Translations under genes and position numbers: made by a program | Shown: positions 1-9,202 of the stretch, piece by piece | Layout: each line of letters opens with the position of its first letter | How positions within the stretch are numbered: the stretch's first letter is position 1 | Notes under the pieces: generated by a model | What the model was told of the DNA's origin: nothing | Databases searched by the model: none | Seen by the model: only the letters and a program-made list of their open reading frames with translations | From: Novosphingobium sp. | GTDB taxonomy: Bacteria; Pseudomonadota; Alphaproteobacteria; Sphingomonadales; Sphingomonadaceae | Direction: 5' to 3' | NCBI RefSeq assembly: GCF_030696665.1 | Contig: NZ_JAUYRV010000028.1 | Span: forward strand, 124,001-188,000 | Length of the DNA: 64,000 bases

Positions 1-4
1 TCCC

Positions 5-24
5 CCTCCCCGCTAGCGGGGAGG
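5..24. repeat. Perfect 20-bp GC-rich palindrome (terminator-like or dispersed repeat)
   Basis: CCTCCCCGCTAGCGGGGAGG equals its own reverse complement and lies just past the stop of the minus-strand response regulator. It could fold as a hairpin at the 3' end of that transcript, but no T-run follows. I infer either a U-less terminator or one copy of a small dispersed intergenic palindrome. The window edge hides what lies beyond it. Confidence 0.5.
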
Positions 25-31
25 ATGAAAG

Positions 32-781
32 TCAGCGTCCCGCCATTGCCTTTACCCGCGCCAGATAGGTCCGGCCGATACGCTGCAGCGATCCGTCCAG
101 CAGTTCTGCCGACCACACGCCAAGGCCATCGTGCTTCAGCCCGGCGATGCGATCACGCCGCACGATGGTGGAGCGGTGGAGGCGGATGAAACATTCGGGA
201 TCAAGCCGGGCCTCCAGCCCTGCAATGGTGTGGAGCATCATGTAGCTGCGCCCTTGCCCGTTCTGATGGCCGACGTGGAGCCGCACGTAATCGCGCTCGG
301 CATCGATGCGTTCAAGGTCGCTCGCTGCCACGCGGATCAGTTCGGAGCGGTGCGGCACCCAGAATTCCTCGATCCATTCGCTGGCGGGTTTTTCCGGGGT
401 GAGCGGCGTTTCGGGCGGCGCGGCGCGGCGGGCCTGCGCGCGTTCGACTGCGCGCTCCAACCGCTCCTGCGCCACGGGTTTGAGGACATAGTCCACCGCG
501 TCGCAATCGAACGCTTCAACCGCGAAATCATCGTGGGCGGTCACGAAGACCACGGCGGGGCGGTTGGCCTGTCCAGCCAGCGCGCGGGCCACGCCAAGGC
601 CATCGACTTCGGGCATGGTCATGTCGAGCAGGACCAGATCGGGGGTCAGTGCCGCGATCAGGCGCAGCGCCGCAGCGCCATCGCTGGCGGTGCCCACCAC
701 CTGCAGCGCAGGGATGCGCGCGCACAGGATCTGCATGCGTTCAACCGCAAGCGGTTCGTCATCGACAATCAGCGTCCGCAT
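32..781 (-). CDS. LytTR-family response regulator
   Basis: Cytoplasmic DNA-binding response regulator, partner of the histidine kinase just upstream. An N-terminal receiver domain begins RTLIVDDEPLA, with the acidic pair DD, the likely phospho-acceptor Asp in LVLLDMTMP and a conserved Lys in VDYVLKP. A C-terminal LytTR DNA-binding domain covers roughly the last 100 residues (ERDYVRLHV...FIRLHRSTIV). The ORF can also start at 802, overlapping the kinase stop by 11 bp. I prefer the ATG at 781 because GGGGA lies about 4 nt before it and family members start close to this point. The two genes are surely co-transcribed. LytTR regulators usually control envelope or transport genes, but the target here cannot be read from the sequence. 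Confidence 0.9.
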   Translation of the reverse strand: MRTLIVDDEPLAVERMQILCARIPALQVVGTASDGAAALRLIAALTPDLVLLDMTMPEVDGLGVARALAGQANRPAVVFVTAHDDFAVEAFDCDAVDYVLKPVAQERLERAVERAQARRAAPPETPLTPEKPASEWIEEFWVPHRSELIRVAASDLERIDAERDYVRLHVGHQNGQGRSYMMLHTIAGLEARLDPECFIRLHRSTIVRRDRIAGLKHDGLGVWSAELLDGSLQRIGRTYLARVKAMAGR

Positions 782-791
782 TTCGTCCCCA

Positions 792-2729
792 TCAGCATTC
801 ATTTCGCACCACCGGCATGGTCAGCACGGTGGCGTATCCGCCCGCCGGAAGCGGGCCGCTTTCCACTTTCGCCTCGTCGCCGAAGCGGGCGATCATGCGG
901 CTTTTCACGTTTTCCAGCCCGATGCCGGTGCTGCCGCTGGCAAGGCCTTCGCCCGGTCCGTCGTCCGCCACGGTGAGGATCAGAAAACCGCCCGCCTCGC
1001 GCGCGGAAATGCGGATCGTGACCGGGCGGATTGTGGTGGAGACGCCGTATTTGATCGAGTTTTCGACCAGCGGTTGCAGGATCATGCCCGGCACGCAGGC
1101 GCTCATCAGATCGTCAGGCACATCGAATTCGCAGCGCAGCCGTTCGGGGAAACGCACCGCCTCGATTTCAAGGTAGTGGCGCTGCAACGCGATCTCGTCT
1201 TCCAGCGGCATGTCGGTGGTGGGATCACCGGCAAGGCTGTGGCGATAGAAACGGGAGATTGACTGGATCATCTTCTCGGCCTGTTCAGCGCGCCCGACCA
1301 TGACCAAAGCTGACAGGGAATTCAATGTGTTGAACAGGAAATGCGGGTTCACCTGATAGCGCAGGGAGCGCAGTTCGGCGGCCTTGGCAGCGCGGCGATA
1401 TTCGCCCTCGCGGTACTCCGCCGCGCGCAACTGTTCGCCATTGCCAAGCGCGAGGTAGAGCGCGGCCCAGGCGATCAGGAGGAAATAACGGCCCAGCGCC
1501 ACATCGGTGAGTTGCCGCCACAGGCCTTCCTTTTCCACCAGTTTGCGGATCACGGTGACCTTGCTGGCGGTGGCGAGTTCTTCGGTTTCAGCAGCGGGCA
1601 AGCTTGCGGAGGGAGCGGGCACAGGCGGGGCGTTTGCAATCGCAGCCTTCGTTGCGGCTGATGCTGCAGGCGATCTCGCTGGTCGGGGAGATGATGCCGC
1701 ATCAGGCTCTCGCGGGTCTGGTGCAATACGTTGCCGCGCAGCCTCTGCACGCGCCTGTGCCAGCGCGACCCTGCGCGCGACTTCGGCCTGACGGAGTGCG
1801 ATCTGCGCGTCGCGGCGGGCAATGTCTCGAAGTGCCGTTGCATCGGAAATGGCGGGCGGCGCGGGAGGTACTGCGCTTGCGGCAGGCTGCGGTGGTTCAG
1901 GCGGGACTGGTGGTGCTACCAGCACGCTTGCGATTTCCCCATCGCCATCCACGCGGTAGATTTTGCCGCCGGTGCGCAATTCGGAGCGGCCATCGGCATA
2001 TTGCCGAATGACCATGCCGGGTTGGGTGATCACCGTGCTGCCATCGGCATTGCGCACGATTCCGGCGATGCGCAGCGCGGCCTCTGCCCGGTCTTCGGTG
2101 AACTGCTCGATTTCTGCAAGGTCGTCCTCGTCCAGCAGCGGATCGGACGCGGGTGTGGGCGCGGCCTTTGGAGAGGGAGCAGGCGGGGGTTCGCGCCAGA
2201 CGCGGGGCTCTGCGGGAGCGGGCGGGGCGGGGGGAGGCTCGGGGGGAACGAAACCTTCGTCGAGCACATCAACCAGCACGTTCCCGGCCATGTCGCGCCG
2301 GATCTTTACCGAGGGAACCTTGCTTCCATCAGCCGCCGTATCCTCATCAGAAGACGGCGCACCTTCGCCGTCTTCCTCATGCGCCAGATTTTCGAGCATG
2401 CGCTTTTCGACCGGGGCAAAGGCCCACTGGTTGACGGCGGCCAGCGCCAGCGCGGCGGGCAGCATGATCACCAGAGCCGCTCCACCACGCACGACCAGCG
2501 ACCGTGCATCGAAGCGGCGGAGCAGGGGCCAGCAGGCGACGGTGACGATGATCCCCGCGCCCGTCACCAGACCGCGCCGCCACAGCAGATCGGTAAAGTC
2601 GCCCAGTTCCACCACCAGCCCGCGCACGGTGATGAGCACGAAATAGCACAGCCACAGCGCTGCGGCCGACAGGACTACCTGCCGGGCCGGTACGCGCGGG
2701 ATTCCCGGATCGATTTGCGACGACGTCAT
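792..2729 (-). CDS. LytS/YehU-type sensor histidine kinase with a large extracytoplasmic insert
   Basis: Membrane sensor kinase of the His_kinase (PF06580) plus HATPase_c type. Three predicted membrane segments lie at about residues 17-39, 53-70 and 78-103, and a fourth at about 410-428. The phospho-acceptor motif NPHFLFNTLNSL follows, with the His at about 463, then the ATPase domain with DDGPGEG and GIGLENV. Between membrane segments 3 and 4 is a stretch of about 300 residues, rich in Pro/Ala. It contains a small ordered-looking patch (about 225-270) and a charged, coiled-coil-like region (about 300-335). This insert is much larger than usual for the family. The kinase stop lies 10 bp before the chosen start of the LytTR regulator, so the two form an operon. 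Confidence 0.9.
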   Translation of the reverse strand: MTSSQIDPGIPRVPARQVVLSAAALWLCYFVLITVRGLVVELGDFTDLLWRRGLVTGAGIIVTVACWPLLRRFDARSLVVRGGAALVIMLPAALALAAVNQWAFAPVEKRMLENLAHEEDGEGAPSSDEDTAADGSKVPSVKIRRDMAGNVLVDVLDEGFVPPEPPPAPPAPAEPRVWREPPPAPSPKAAPTPASDPLLDEDDLAEIEQFTEDRAEAALRIAGIVRNADGSTVITQPGMVIRQYADGRSELRTGGKIYRVDGDGEIASVLVAPPVPPEPPQPAASAVPPAPPAISDATALRDIARRDAQIALRQAEVARRVALAQARAEAARQRIAPDPREPDAASSPRPARSPAASAATKAAIANAPPVPAPSASLPAAETEELATASKVTVIRKLVEKEGLWRQLTDVALGRYFLLIAWAALYLALGNGEQLRAAEYREGEYRRAAKAAELRSLRYQVNPHFLFNTLNSLSALVMVGRAEQAEKMIQSISRFYRHSLAGDPTTDMPLEDEIALQRHYLEIEAVRFPERLRCEFDVPDDLMSACVPGMILQPLVENSIKYGVSTTIRPVTIRISAREAGGFLILTVADDGPGEGLASGSTGIGLENVKSRMIARFGDEAKVESGPLPAGGYATVLTMPVVRNEC

Positions 2730-2741
2730 TGGCGGGAGCCT

Positions 2742-2787
2742 AAACGCGAACCGCCCGACGCACCAGAACGGTGGTCGGGCGGCGTTT
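2742..2787 (-). terminator. Hairpin after fumarase gene
   Basis: CCGCCCGAC (2751-2759) pairs with GTCGGGCGG (2774-2782). An inner CACC/GGTG stem and outer AAACG/CGTTT arms extend it. It lies just past the stop of the minus-strand fumarase and before the kinase gene. There is no clear U-run, so termination is inferred from position and stem strength. Confidence 0.5.
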
Positions 2788-2808
2788 GCTGTTCATCGAA
2801 GCGAAAGG

Positions 2809-4332
2809 TTAGGCGGGAAGAAGGCCTTCTTCAGCAATCTTCTTCTTCCACACCAATGGCGCGGACTTGTGGACGTTTTCGCCCTCGCTATCGACGGCCA
2901 CGGTCACCGGCATGTCCTCAACCGTGAATTCATAGATCGCTTCCATGCCAAGGTCTTCGAACCCGACGACTTTCGATTCCTTGATCGCGCGCGCAACAAG
3001 GTAGGCCGCGCCGCCGACCGCCATGAGGTAGGCGCTCTTGTGATTGGCGATGGACTGCGTCGCAGCGGGGCCGCGCTCTGCCTTGCCTACACTGGCAAGC
3101 AGGCCGAGGTCGAGCATGAGGTCAGAGAAGCTGTCCATGCGAGTGGCGGTGGTGGGGCCTGCTGGGCCGACCACTTCTTCGCGCACAGGGTCGACCGGGC
3201 CGACGTAATAGATCACGCGGCCCTTGAAATCGACCGGGAGTTCTTCGCCCTTGGCCAGCATGTCCTTGATGCGCTTGTGCGCGGCATCGCGGCCCGTCAG
3301 CATCTTGCCATTGAGCAGCAGACGGTCGCCCGCTTTCCAGCCCTGCACCTCGTCCTGCGTCAGCGTATCGAGATTGACGCGCTTGGCAGCCGAATCAGGT
3401 GCCCAATGGACCTGTGGCCATTCGTCGAGCTTTGGCCGTTCGAGATAGCTCGGCCCGGACCCGTCAAGGCTGAAGTGTGCGTGGCGGGTGGCGGCGCAGT
3501 TGGGGATCATCGCCACGGGCTTGCCCGCAGCGTGGCACGGCGCGTCCATGATCTTCACGTCGAGGATGGTCGAAAGCCCGCCGAGGCCCTGCGCGCCGAT
3601 GCCCAGCGCATTGACCTTGTCGAAGATTTCGATGCGCAGCTTTTCGATATCGGTCTGGGCCCCGCGCAGCTTCAGCTGGGCCATGTCGATCGGCTCCATC
3701 AGCGCCTTCTTGGCCAGCAGCACGCAATGTTCCGCCGTGCCGCCGATGCCGATGCCGAGCATGCCCGGCGGGCACCAGCCAGCGCCCATCTGCGGCAGCA
3801 TCTCGATCACCCAGTCGGCAATCGAATCGCTGGGATTCATCATCTTGAACTTGGACTTGTTTTCGCTGCCGCCGCCCTTGGCCGCCACATCGACGACGAT
3901 CTTGTTACCCTTGACCATTTCCACGTGGAGCACGCAGGGCGTGTTGTCCTTCGTGTTGCGGCGGGTGAAGGCGGGATCGGCCAGCACCGAAGCGCGCAGC
4001 TTGTTGTCCGGGTTAAGATAGGCGCGGCGCACGCCTTCATCGACCACGTCCTGCAGCGAGAGGTCGCTTTCAAGGCGGCAATCCTGCCCCCACTTGATGA
4101 AGACGTTGACGATGCCGGTGTCCTGACAGATCGGACGGTGGCCTTCGGCGCACATGCGGCTGTTGGTGAGGATCTGCGCGATGGCGTCCTTTGCCGCCGG
4201 GCCTTGCTCGGCCTCATAGGCGTCACCCAGCGCGCGGATGTAGTCCATCGGGTGGAAATAGCTGATGTATTGCAGCGCATCGGCAACGCTATCGATCAGG
4301 TCTGCTTCCTTGATCGTCACCATTTCGGCCAT
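2809..4332 (-). CDS. fumA: Class I fumarate hydratase ([4Fe-4S])
   Basis: Fumarase of the TCA cycle: reversible hydration of fumarate to L-malate in the cytoplasm. The single chain holds both the N-terminal catalytic domain (TtdA-like) and the C-terminal swivel domain (TtdB-like). Candidate cluster Cys residues sit in the contexts ICQDTG, GWCPPGM and PNCAATRH. The length of 507 aa is normal for one-chain class I enzymes. The ORF track extends to 4500, but the ATG at 4332 has a GGAGGGA Shine-Dalgarno 7-8 nt before it and starts MAEMVTIKEADL, so I place the start there. The gene is monocistronic, with a hairpin after it and a 167-bp divergent region before it. The class I fold is clear. Paralogue naming (fumA or fumB) is by convention only. 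Confidence 0.95.
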   Translation of the reverse strand: MAEMVTIKEADLIDSVADALQYISYFHPMDYIRALGDAYEAEQGPAAKDAIAQILTNSRMCAEGHRPICQDTGIVNVFIKWGQDCRLESDLSLQDVVDEGVRRAYLNPDNKLRASVLADPAFTRRNTKDNTPCVLHVEMVKGNKIVVDVAAKGGGSENKSKFKMMNPSDSIADWVIEMLPQMGAGWCPPGMLGIGIGGTAEHCVLLAKKALMEPIDMAQLKLRGAQTDIEKLRIEIFDKVNALGIGAQGLGGLSTILDVKIMDAPCHAAGKPVAMIPNCAATRHAHFSLDGSGPSYLERPKLDEWPQVHWAPDSAAKRVNLDTLTQDEVQGWKAGDRLLLNGKMLTGRDAAHKRIKDMLAKGEELPVDFKGRVIYYVGPVDPVREEVVGPAGPTTATRMDSFSDLMLDLGLLASVGKAERGPAATQSIANHKSAYLMAVGGAAYLVARAIKESKVVGFEDLGMEAIYEFTVEDMPVTVAVDSEGENVHKSAPLVWKKKIAEEGLLPA

Positions 4333-4499
4333 CCGGAAATCCCTCCAATGCCTGAGAAACTGCGAACGCCCCTTACGCGTCGACAATCGACATGCAAATC
4401 CCTTGGAAACAGCAAGTCGATAATCTACAGGCTCTTGCCAGAGATCAATTGTGGGAACCGACATCTTGTCAGGCTCCCGTCTGGAACATGAGGGTTGCA

Positions 4500-5093
4500 A
4501 TGACCGTGGTTGAAGACCGCCCGGCTGCGGATGAAATGCAGGTTGCGCGTCGTGCGATGATCGATAGCCAACTGCGCGTCAGCGGCGTCAACGCGCCCGG
4601 CATTCTGGCCGCTTTCAACGGTGTGCGGCGCGAGGATTTCGTGCCCGATGATCGCCGCGCTGTGTCTTATATGGATCGCGCCGTGCCGTTGGGCGAAGGC
4701 CGGTTCCTGTCGCCCGCGCTGACGTATGGCCAGATGCTTGAAGCGGCTGGGGTGGTGCAGGATGATAGCGTGCTGGTGCTTTCGCCCAACGGTTATCTTG
4801 CGGCGTTGACGGAAAAGCTGGCTGGCAGCGTGACCCGCGCCGACGCGCTGGGTGTGGCGCAGGGTGGCCCCTACTCGCTGATCCTGATTGATGGCGCGGC
4901 TGAGGTTCTTCCCGAATCGCTGGCGGCATTGCTGGCCGACGATGGCCGCGTGGTTACCGGGATCGTGGATCGCGGCGTGACCCGCCTCGCCATTGCGCGC
5001 AAGGTCTTGGGCAAAGTCATTGCCACCCCGCTGGGCGATGCCGATTTCGCGGTGCTCCCTGAATTTGCCGCGCCGAAGACGTGGAGCTTCTGA
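4500..5093 (+). CDS. PCMT-like (protein-L-isoaspartate methyltransferase family) protein, SAM motif degenerate
   Basis: The protein resembles protein-L-isoaspartate O-methyltransferases at the N-terminus (ARRAMIDSQLRVSGV...VRREDFVP, then LTYGQMLEA). Where the family normally has a Gly-rich SAM-binding loop there is VLVLSPNGYLAAL, with none of the expected glycines but one. At 197 aa it is close to family length. The ATG at 4500 starts MTVVEDRP. Upstream in-frame starts at 4392 and 4488 are possible but less family-like. It ends 5 bp before tolC and is presumably co-transcribed with it. I infer a member of the fold that may have lost or changed methyl transfer. Activity is unknown. Confidence 0.75.
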   Translation: MTVVEDRPAADEMQVARRAMIDSQLRVSGVNAPGILAAFNGVRREDFVPDDRRAVSYMDRAVPLGEGRFLSPALTYGQMLEAAGVVQDDSVLVLSPNGYLAALTEKLAGSVTRADALGVAQGGPYSLILIDGAAEVLPESLAALLADDGRVVTGIVDRGVTRLAIARKVLGKVIATPLGDADFAVLPEFAAPKTWSF

Positions 5094-5098
5094 GCCTC

Positions 5099-6553
5099 AT
5101 GCCAAAATACAAGGCGCTGCGCCTGCTGCTGGTGACCGGCGCTGCCGCTCTGGCGACAACCCCCGCGCTCGCCGATGACCTGCGTGAGGCGCTGACCAGC
5201 GCTTACAATACCAACCCGACGCTGCAGGCAGCCCGCGCCACCCAGCGCGCGACGGATGAGGGCGTGCCGATTGCGCGCGCGCGTGCCCTGCCAAGCCTGT
5301 CTGGCCAGGGTAGCTACAATCGCACACTCAAGGCCAACCCCAACTCGTTCCTGATCACCGACTGGTCGACCAGTGTCGATCTCAGCCTGCAGGTTCCGGT
5401 CTATTCGGGCGGGTCGGTCAAGAATTCGATCCGCGCTGCCAAGACTCGTGTCGAAGCAGGGCAAGAGGATTTGCGCGGCACTGAATCGGGCGTGTTCAGC
5501 GAAGTGGTTGCGGCCTACATGGACGTTATTCGTGATGGAGCGATCGTCGGATTGAACCGCAACAATGTTGAAGTTCTCTCAGTGAACCTTTCGGCCACCA
5601 CCGACAGGTTCGATATCGGCGATGTAACGCGCACAGACGTCGCCCAGTCCAATTCCCGCCTTGCACTGGCCCGCAGCGATCTGCGCACGGCCGAAGCAAA
5701 CCTGCAGTCCAGCCGCGAACGCTTCATCCAGGTGGTCGGCAATCCACCCGTCGATCTCGCACCGCCGCCGCCCCTTCCCGGGCTGCCCGAAACGCCGGAC
5801 GATGCGGTCATCTTCTCGCTTGAGAACAATCCTGATCTTCTTGCCGCGCGCGAACGAAGCAAAGCTGCGGCTTTTGACGTGAAAGTGGCGGAAGCCGCGA
5901 AGAAGCCGACCGTTTCGGTTTCGGCCAATGGCAGCCGTCAGGAATTCAAGGGCAGCTTTCTGGGCACCAACGAAGTGCTGCGGCAGGCTAATACCACGGC
6001 GCAAACCGGCGTGACGCTCTCGGTTCCGCTGTTTCAAGGCGGTGGTCCAGCTGCCCAGACCCGACAGGCACAAGCCCGCGAATCCGCAACGCTTGAACAG
6101 GAAGTTGGCGTAGAGCGTCAGGTCATAGCCGCGGTGCGCTCGTCGTTTGCATCATGGCGCGCCGCGAACGAAATCATCGCGATGAACCAGACGGCGGTCG
6201 ATGCTGCCGCGCTCAGCCTTGAAGGCGTGCGGGCGGAAAATTCCGTAGGCAACCGCACCATCCTGAACATCCTTGATGCCGAACAGGAACTGCTGCGCGC
6301 GCAAGTGCAACTCGTTGCCGCGCGCCGCAATGCCTATGTGGCAGGGTTCAACCTGCTGGCGGCGATGGGCAAGGCCGATGCCAACGATCTCGGCCTTGAT
6401 GGCGGGGCGTTGTATGATCCGCAGGTCAACTATGAACGGGTGCGGGGCCGTATCTGGGATTGGGACCGTGACCCTGATCCGAAGGCCGTCTCAACGCGCA
6501 CCGTTGACACGCCTGCACAGGATGCGACAATCCAGCCTACGCCGAGGCCCTGA
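5099..6553 (+). CDS. tolC: TolC-family outer-membrane efflux channel
   Basis: Outer-membrane trimeric channel for type I secretion and multidrug efflux. A signal peptide (MPKYKALRLLLVTGAAALATTPALA, cut before DD) precedes two OEP repeats. Characteristic stretches include LREALTSAYNTNPTLQAARA at the mature N-terminus and NRTILNILDAEQELLRAQ in the second repeat. The 484-aa length is normal. The track starts at a GTG at 5081. I use the ATG at 5099 because it begins the signal peptide directly. A GGAG lies about 13 nt upstream. The C-terminal tail (about 60 residues, rich in Pro, Thr and charged residues) is not part of the channel fold. No inner-membrane pump or adaptor is adjacent, so the channel may serve several systems. 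Confidence 0.93.
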   Translation: MPKYKALRLLLVTGAAALATTPALADDLREALTSAYNTNPTLQAARATQRATDEGVPIARARALPSLSGQGSYNRTLKANPNSFLITDWSTSVDLSLQVPVYSGGSVKNSIRAAKTRVEAGQEDLRGTESGVFSEVVAAYMDVIRDGAIVGLNRNNVEVLSVNLSATTDRFDIGDVTRTDVAQSNSRLALARSDLRTAEANLQSSRERFIQVVGNPPVDLAPPPPLPGLPETPDDAVIFSLENNPDLLAARERSKAAAFDVKVAEAAKKPTVSVSANGSRQEFKGSFLGTNEVLRQANTTAQTGVTLSVPLFQGGGPAAQTRQAQARESATLEQEVGVERQVIAAVRSSFASWRAANEIIAMNQTAVDAAALSLEGVRAENSVGNRTILNILDAEQELLRAQVQLVAARRNAYVAGFNLLAAMGKADANDLGLDGGALYDPQVNYERVRGRIWDWDRDPDPKAVSTRTVDTPAQDATIQPTPRP

Positions 6554-6593
6554 GGGAATCGGTGCAACAGGGTTTGTGGGGGTAGCAGTTTCG

Positions 6594-7055
6594 ATGCGTC
6601 AGGCCGGTGAACCGTCCGTCGAGGAAATCCTCGAATCGATCAAGAAGGTGATCGCGCGCGATAATCGCGCCGAGGCACAGACCCGCGCCCGTTCTGACCA
6701 AGCCCGCGTTGATCCTGCCCGCGTTGAACTGGCCCGCGCTGAACTGGCCCGGTCTGCGCCCCGCGCAGAAGTGCTCGAACTCACTGAGACCGATGAGGAA
6801 GACGACGCCGATACCGGCGGTCTGGTTGCCGATGCTGCGGCTGCTTCGATGCGTGAATCGCTGGCGGCGCTGTCGATGCTGGCCCAGCCCGGTGTTGCTC
6901 CGCAGATTGTTCGTTCCGGTGAAACCTCGCTCGAAGGGCTGGTGCGCGAACTGTTGAAGCCCATGCTGGCCGAGTGGCTGGACAAGAACCTGCCTGCGAT
7001 GGTTGAAAAGATGGTTTCGGCAGAGATCGCCCGGATTGCCGGGAAACGCGGGTGA
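6594..7055 (+). CDS. popZ: PopZ-like polar organising protein (DUF2497)
   Basis: Small acidic scaffold that in Caulobacter forms the polar matrix and binds ParB and cell-cycle regulators. Both conserved ends are visible: N-terminal EPSVEEILESIKKVIARDN and C-terminal LVRELLKPMLAEWLDKNLP followed by a final helix. The middle is variable. It contains an imperfect short repeat (RVDPARVELARAELAR) from a tandem duplication in the DNA, then an acidic patch (ETDEEDDAD). The length is 153 aa, similar to PopZ. I chose the ATG at 6594. A GTG at 6576 would add six residues. The gene lies 40 bp after tolC on the same strand. Confidence 0.85.
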   Translation: MRQAGEPSVEEILESIKKVIARDNRAEAQTRARSDQARVDPARVELARAELARSAPRAEVLELTETDEEDDADTGGLVADAAAASMRESLAALSMLAQPGVAPQIVRSGETSLEGLVRELLKPMLAEWLDKNLPAMVEKMVSAEIARIAGKRG

Positions 7056-7099
7056 ATTAGCGGTTTGCGCTGCACGCTTGTGGCGCTAATCCGGTTTCC

Positions 7100-9202
7100 A
7101 TGAAAACCAACTCGTTGTTCTCGGCGGCAGCCATTCTTGCCGTCGCATTCGCCGCTCCCGCTGTTGCCCAGCAGGCCGCGCCATTCTCTCCGCAGGATCT
7201 GGTCACGCTGAACCGCCTTGGCGGCAGCGCGATTGCGTCCGATGGCAAGCTGATCGCCTATGTGGTCACCACCACCGATCCGGTGAGTTACAAGCGCACG
7301 CCTGCGCTGTGGGTGCGTAGTGCCGATGGCAAAGGTGAACCGCGCCGCATCGACACCGGCGGCAGCGCGAGCGACCCGGCATTCGGCCCGGACGGCGCGC
7401 TGTATTACCTGTCAGACCGCAAGGTGGGCGAGGCTGAGACCACGCAAGTGTGGAAGGTCGATCCTGCCAGCGGGGTGACCACGCAAGTTACGGCTTTCAA
7501 GGCCGAAGTTGCGGGTTTCGAGCTGTCCCCCAACGGAAAGCGCATCGCGGTGTGGGGTGATATCGCGCGCACCTGTTCGATGTTCGGCTGCCAGAGCGAT
7601 GGCAACACAGCGTTGCCCGGTCCCGGCACCGGGCGGCACTACAAGGACGGCGCGGGCTTTGTGCGGCACTGGGATGCATGGGAAACACCGGGCAATTACA
7701 GCCGCGTCTTCGCGTTCGATCTTGGGGCGGATGGCAAGGTTGGTGGCGAGGGCAGGGCGGCTGACGGTCCGGTGGGGACACTCACTGGAGACAGCCCGAA
7801 CAAGCCCTTTGGCGGCGGCGAGGATGTGGCGTGGGCGGCAGATTCGCAGTCGCTGTTCTTCGTGGCGCGGCAGGCTGACCGGAATGAGCCGACCTCGACC
7901 AATCTCGACATCTGGCATTCGAAGCTGGATGGCGGCGCGCCGACCAACCTGACTGACGCAAACAAGGCCACAGATAATACGCCCGCCCCATCGCCCGATG
8001 GCAAGTGGCTGGCCTATGCCGCAATGGCGCGCCCCGGTTACGAGGCCGACCGGCTGGTGGTGAACCTGATTGATCTGAAGACCGGCACCCGGCGCGAACT
8101 GACCGGTGCATGGGACCGATCGGTCGCGTCGCTGACGTGGACGCCCGATGGCAAGGCGCTGATCGCCACGGCGCAGGATGTGCTTGATAACCCCGCGTTC
8201 CGCATCGATCCGGTGAGCGGCAAGGTTACGCGGCTGGTGCTCAATCCGGGGCGGGAAGGGCACATCGGCGGCGTGGTGCCGCTGAATGATGGTCGCCTGC
8301 TCTACACGCGCGATTCGCTCGATGCTCCGGCAGAACTCTATATTGGCAAGCCGGGCAAAGCGGGGGCGCGGCTGACCGATGTTGCAGCCACGACGCTCGC
8401 TGCCCGTGCGCCGGTCGTCACGCAGCGCTTCAGCTTCAAAGGCGCGGACGGCGATACGGTATGGGGCCAGATTACCAAACCGAACTGGATCAAGGGCAAG
8501 ATGCCCTCAATCCTCTACGTCCACGGCGGGCCGCAGGGTTCTTATAATGACAGCTGGTCAAACCGCTGGAACCCGCGCGTCTGGGCGAGCCAGGGCTATG
8601 CCATCGTCTCGATCGATTTCCACGGATCGACCGGATACGGGCAGGCCTTCACCGATGCGATCAACCGGCAGTGGGGTGGCAAGCCGTTGGAAGATCTGCA
8701 GAAGGGCTTTGCCGCAGCGATTGCGCTCGATGCGCAGATTGATGGCGACAATGCCTGTGCGGCGGGCGCGTCTTATGGCGGCTACATGATGAACTGGATC
8801 GCCGGCGTCTGGCCAGACCGGTTCAAGTGCCTTGTCCAGCATGACGGCGTGTTCGATGCCCGCGCGATGGCCTATGAAACCGAAGAGCTGTGGTTCGACG
8901 AATGGGAGCATGGCGGGCACCCCTATTACGAAGCGCCCGAAGAGTTCGAAAAGTGGAACCCGGTGAACCACGTGGCCAAGTGGAAGACGCCGATGCTGGT
9001 CATCACCGGCGAGAAGGACTTCCGCATTCCTTATACCCAAGGACTGGCCGCGTTCACCGCATTGCAGCGCCGGGGCATTCCGTCCGAACTGCTGGTCTTC
9101 CCGGATGAGAACCACTGGGTGCTCAAGGCCAAGAACTCGTTGCAGTGGCACCAGACTACGTTCAACTGGCTGGAGCGCTGGTTGAAGAAAGACGGTAAGT
9201 GA
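7100..9202 (+). CDS. Exported S9-family prolyl oligopeptidase-like peptidase
   Basis: Serine peptidase of the prolyl oligopeptidase, dipeptidyl-peptidase or acylaminoacyl-peptidase type. The protein has a signal peptide (cut near AVAQ|QAAP), an N-terminal WD40-like/PD40 propeller (to about residue 420) and a C-terminal alpha/beta-hydrolase domain. The catalytic triad can be placed at Ser558 (GASYGGYMM), Asp640 (GEKDFRIP) and His672 (DENHWVL). The 700-aa length fits. It probably trims peptides in the periplasm. Its stop overlaps the GTG start of the next gene by 4 bp, so the two are translationally coupled. The exact peptide specificity cannot be read. Confidence 0.93.
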   Translation: MKTNSLFSAAAILAVAFAAPAVAQQAAPFSPQDLVTLNRLGGSAIASDGKLIAYVVTTTDPVSYKRTPALWVRSADGKGEPRRIDTGGSASDPAFGPDGALYYLSDRKVGEAETTQVWKVDPASGVTTQVTAFKAEVAGFELSPNGKRIAVWGDIARTCSMFGCQSDGNTALPGPGTGRHYKDGAGFVRHWDAWETPGNYSRVFAFDLGADGKVGGEGRAADGPVGTLTGDSPNKPFGGGEDVAWAADSQSLFFVARQADRNEPTSTNLDIWHSKLDGGAPTNLTDANKATDNTPAPSPDGKWLAYAAMARPGYEADRLVVNLIDLKTGTRRELTGAWDRSVASLTWTPDGKALIATAQDVLDNPAFRIDPVSGKVTRLVLNPGREGHIGGVVPLNDGRLLYTRDSLDAPAELYIGKPGKAGARLTDVAATTLAARAPVVTQRFSFKGADGDTVWGQITKPNWIKGKMPSILYVHGGPQGSYNDSWSNRWNPRVWASQGYAIVSIDFHGSTGYGQAFTDAINRQWGGKPLEDLQKGFAAAIALDAQIDGDNACAAGASYGGYMMNWIAGVWPDRFKCLVQHDGVFDARAMAYETEELWFDEWEHGGHPYYEAPEEFEKWNPVNHVAKWKTPMLVITGEKDFRIPYTQGLAAFTALQRRGIPSELLVFPDENHWVLKAKNSLQWHQTTFNWLERWLKKDGK

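Noticed and set aside
1731-2927. 398-aa plus-strand ORF antisense to the LytS kinase
   Set aside because: Its residue pattern mirrors the Pro/Ala-rich kinase insert. No independent evidence.
2869-4491. 540-aa plus-strand ORF antisense to fumarase
   Set aside because: It mirrors the fumarase gene on the other strand in GC-rich DNA and has no recognisable domain or ribosome-binding site.
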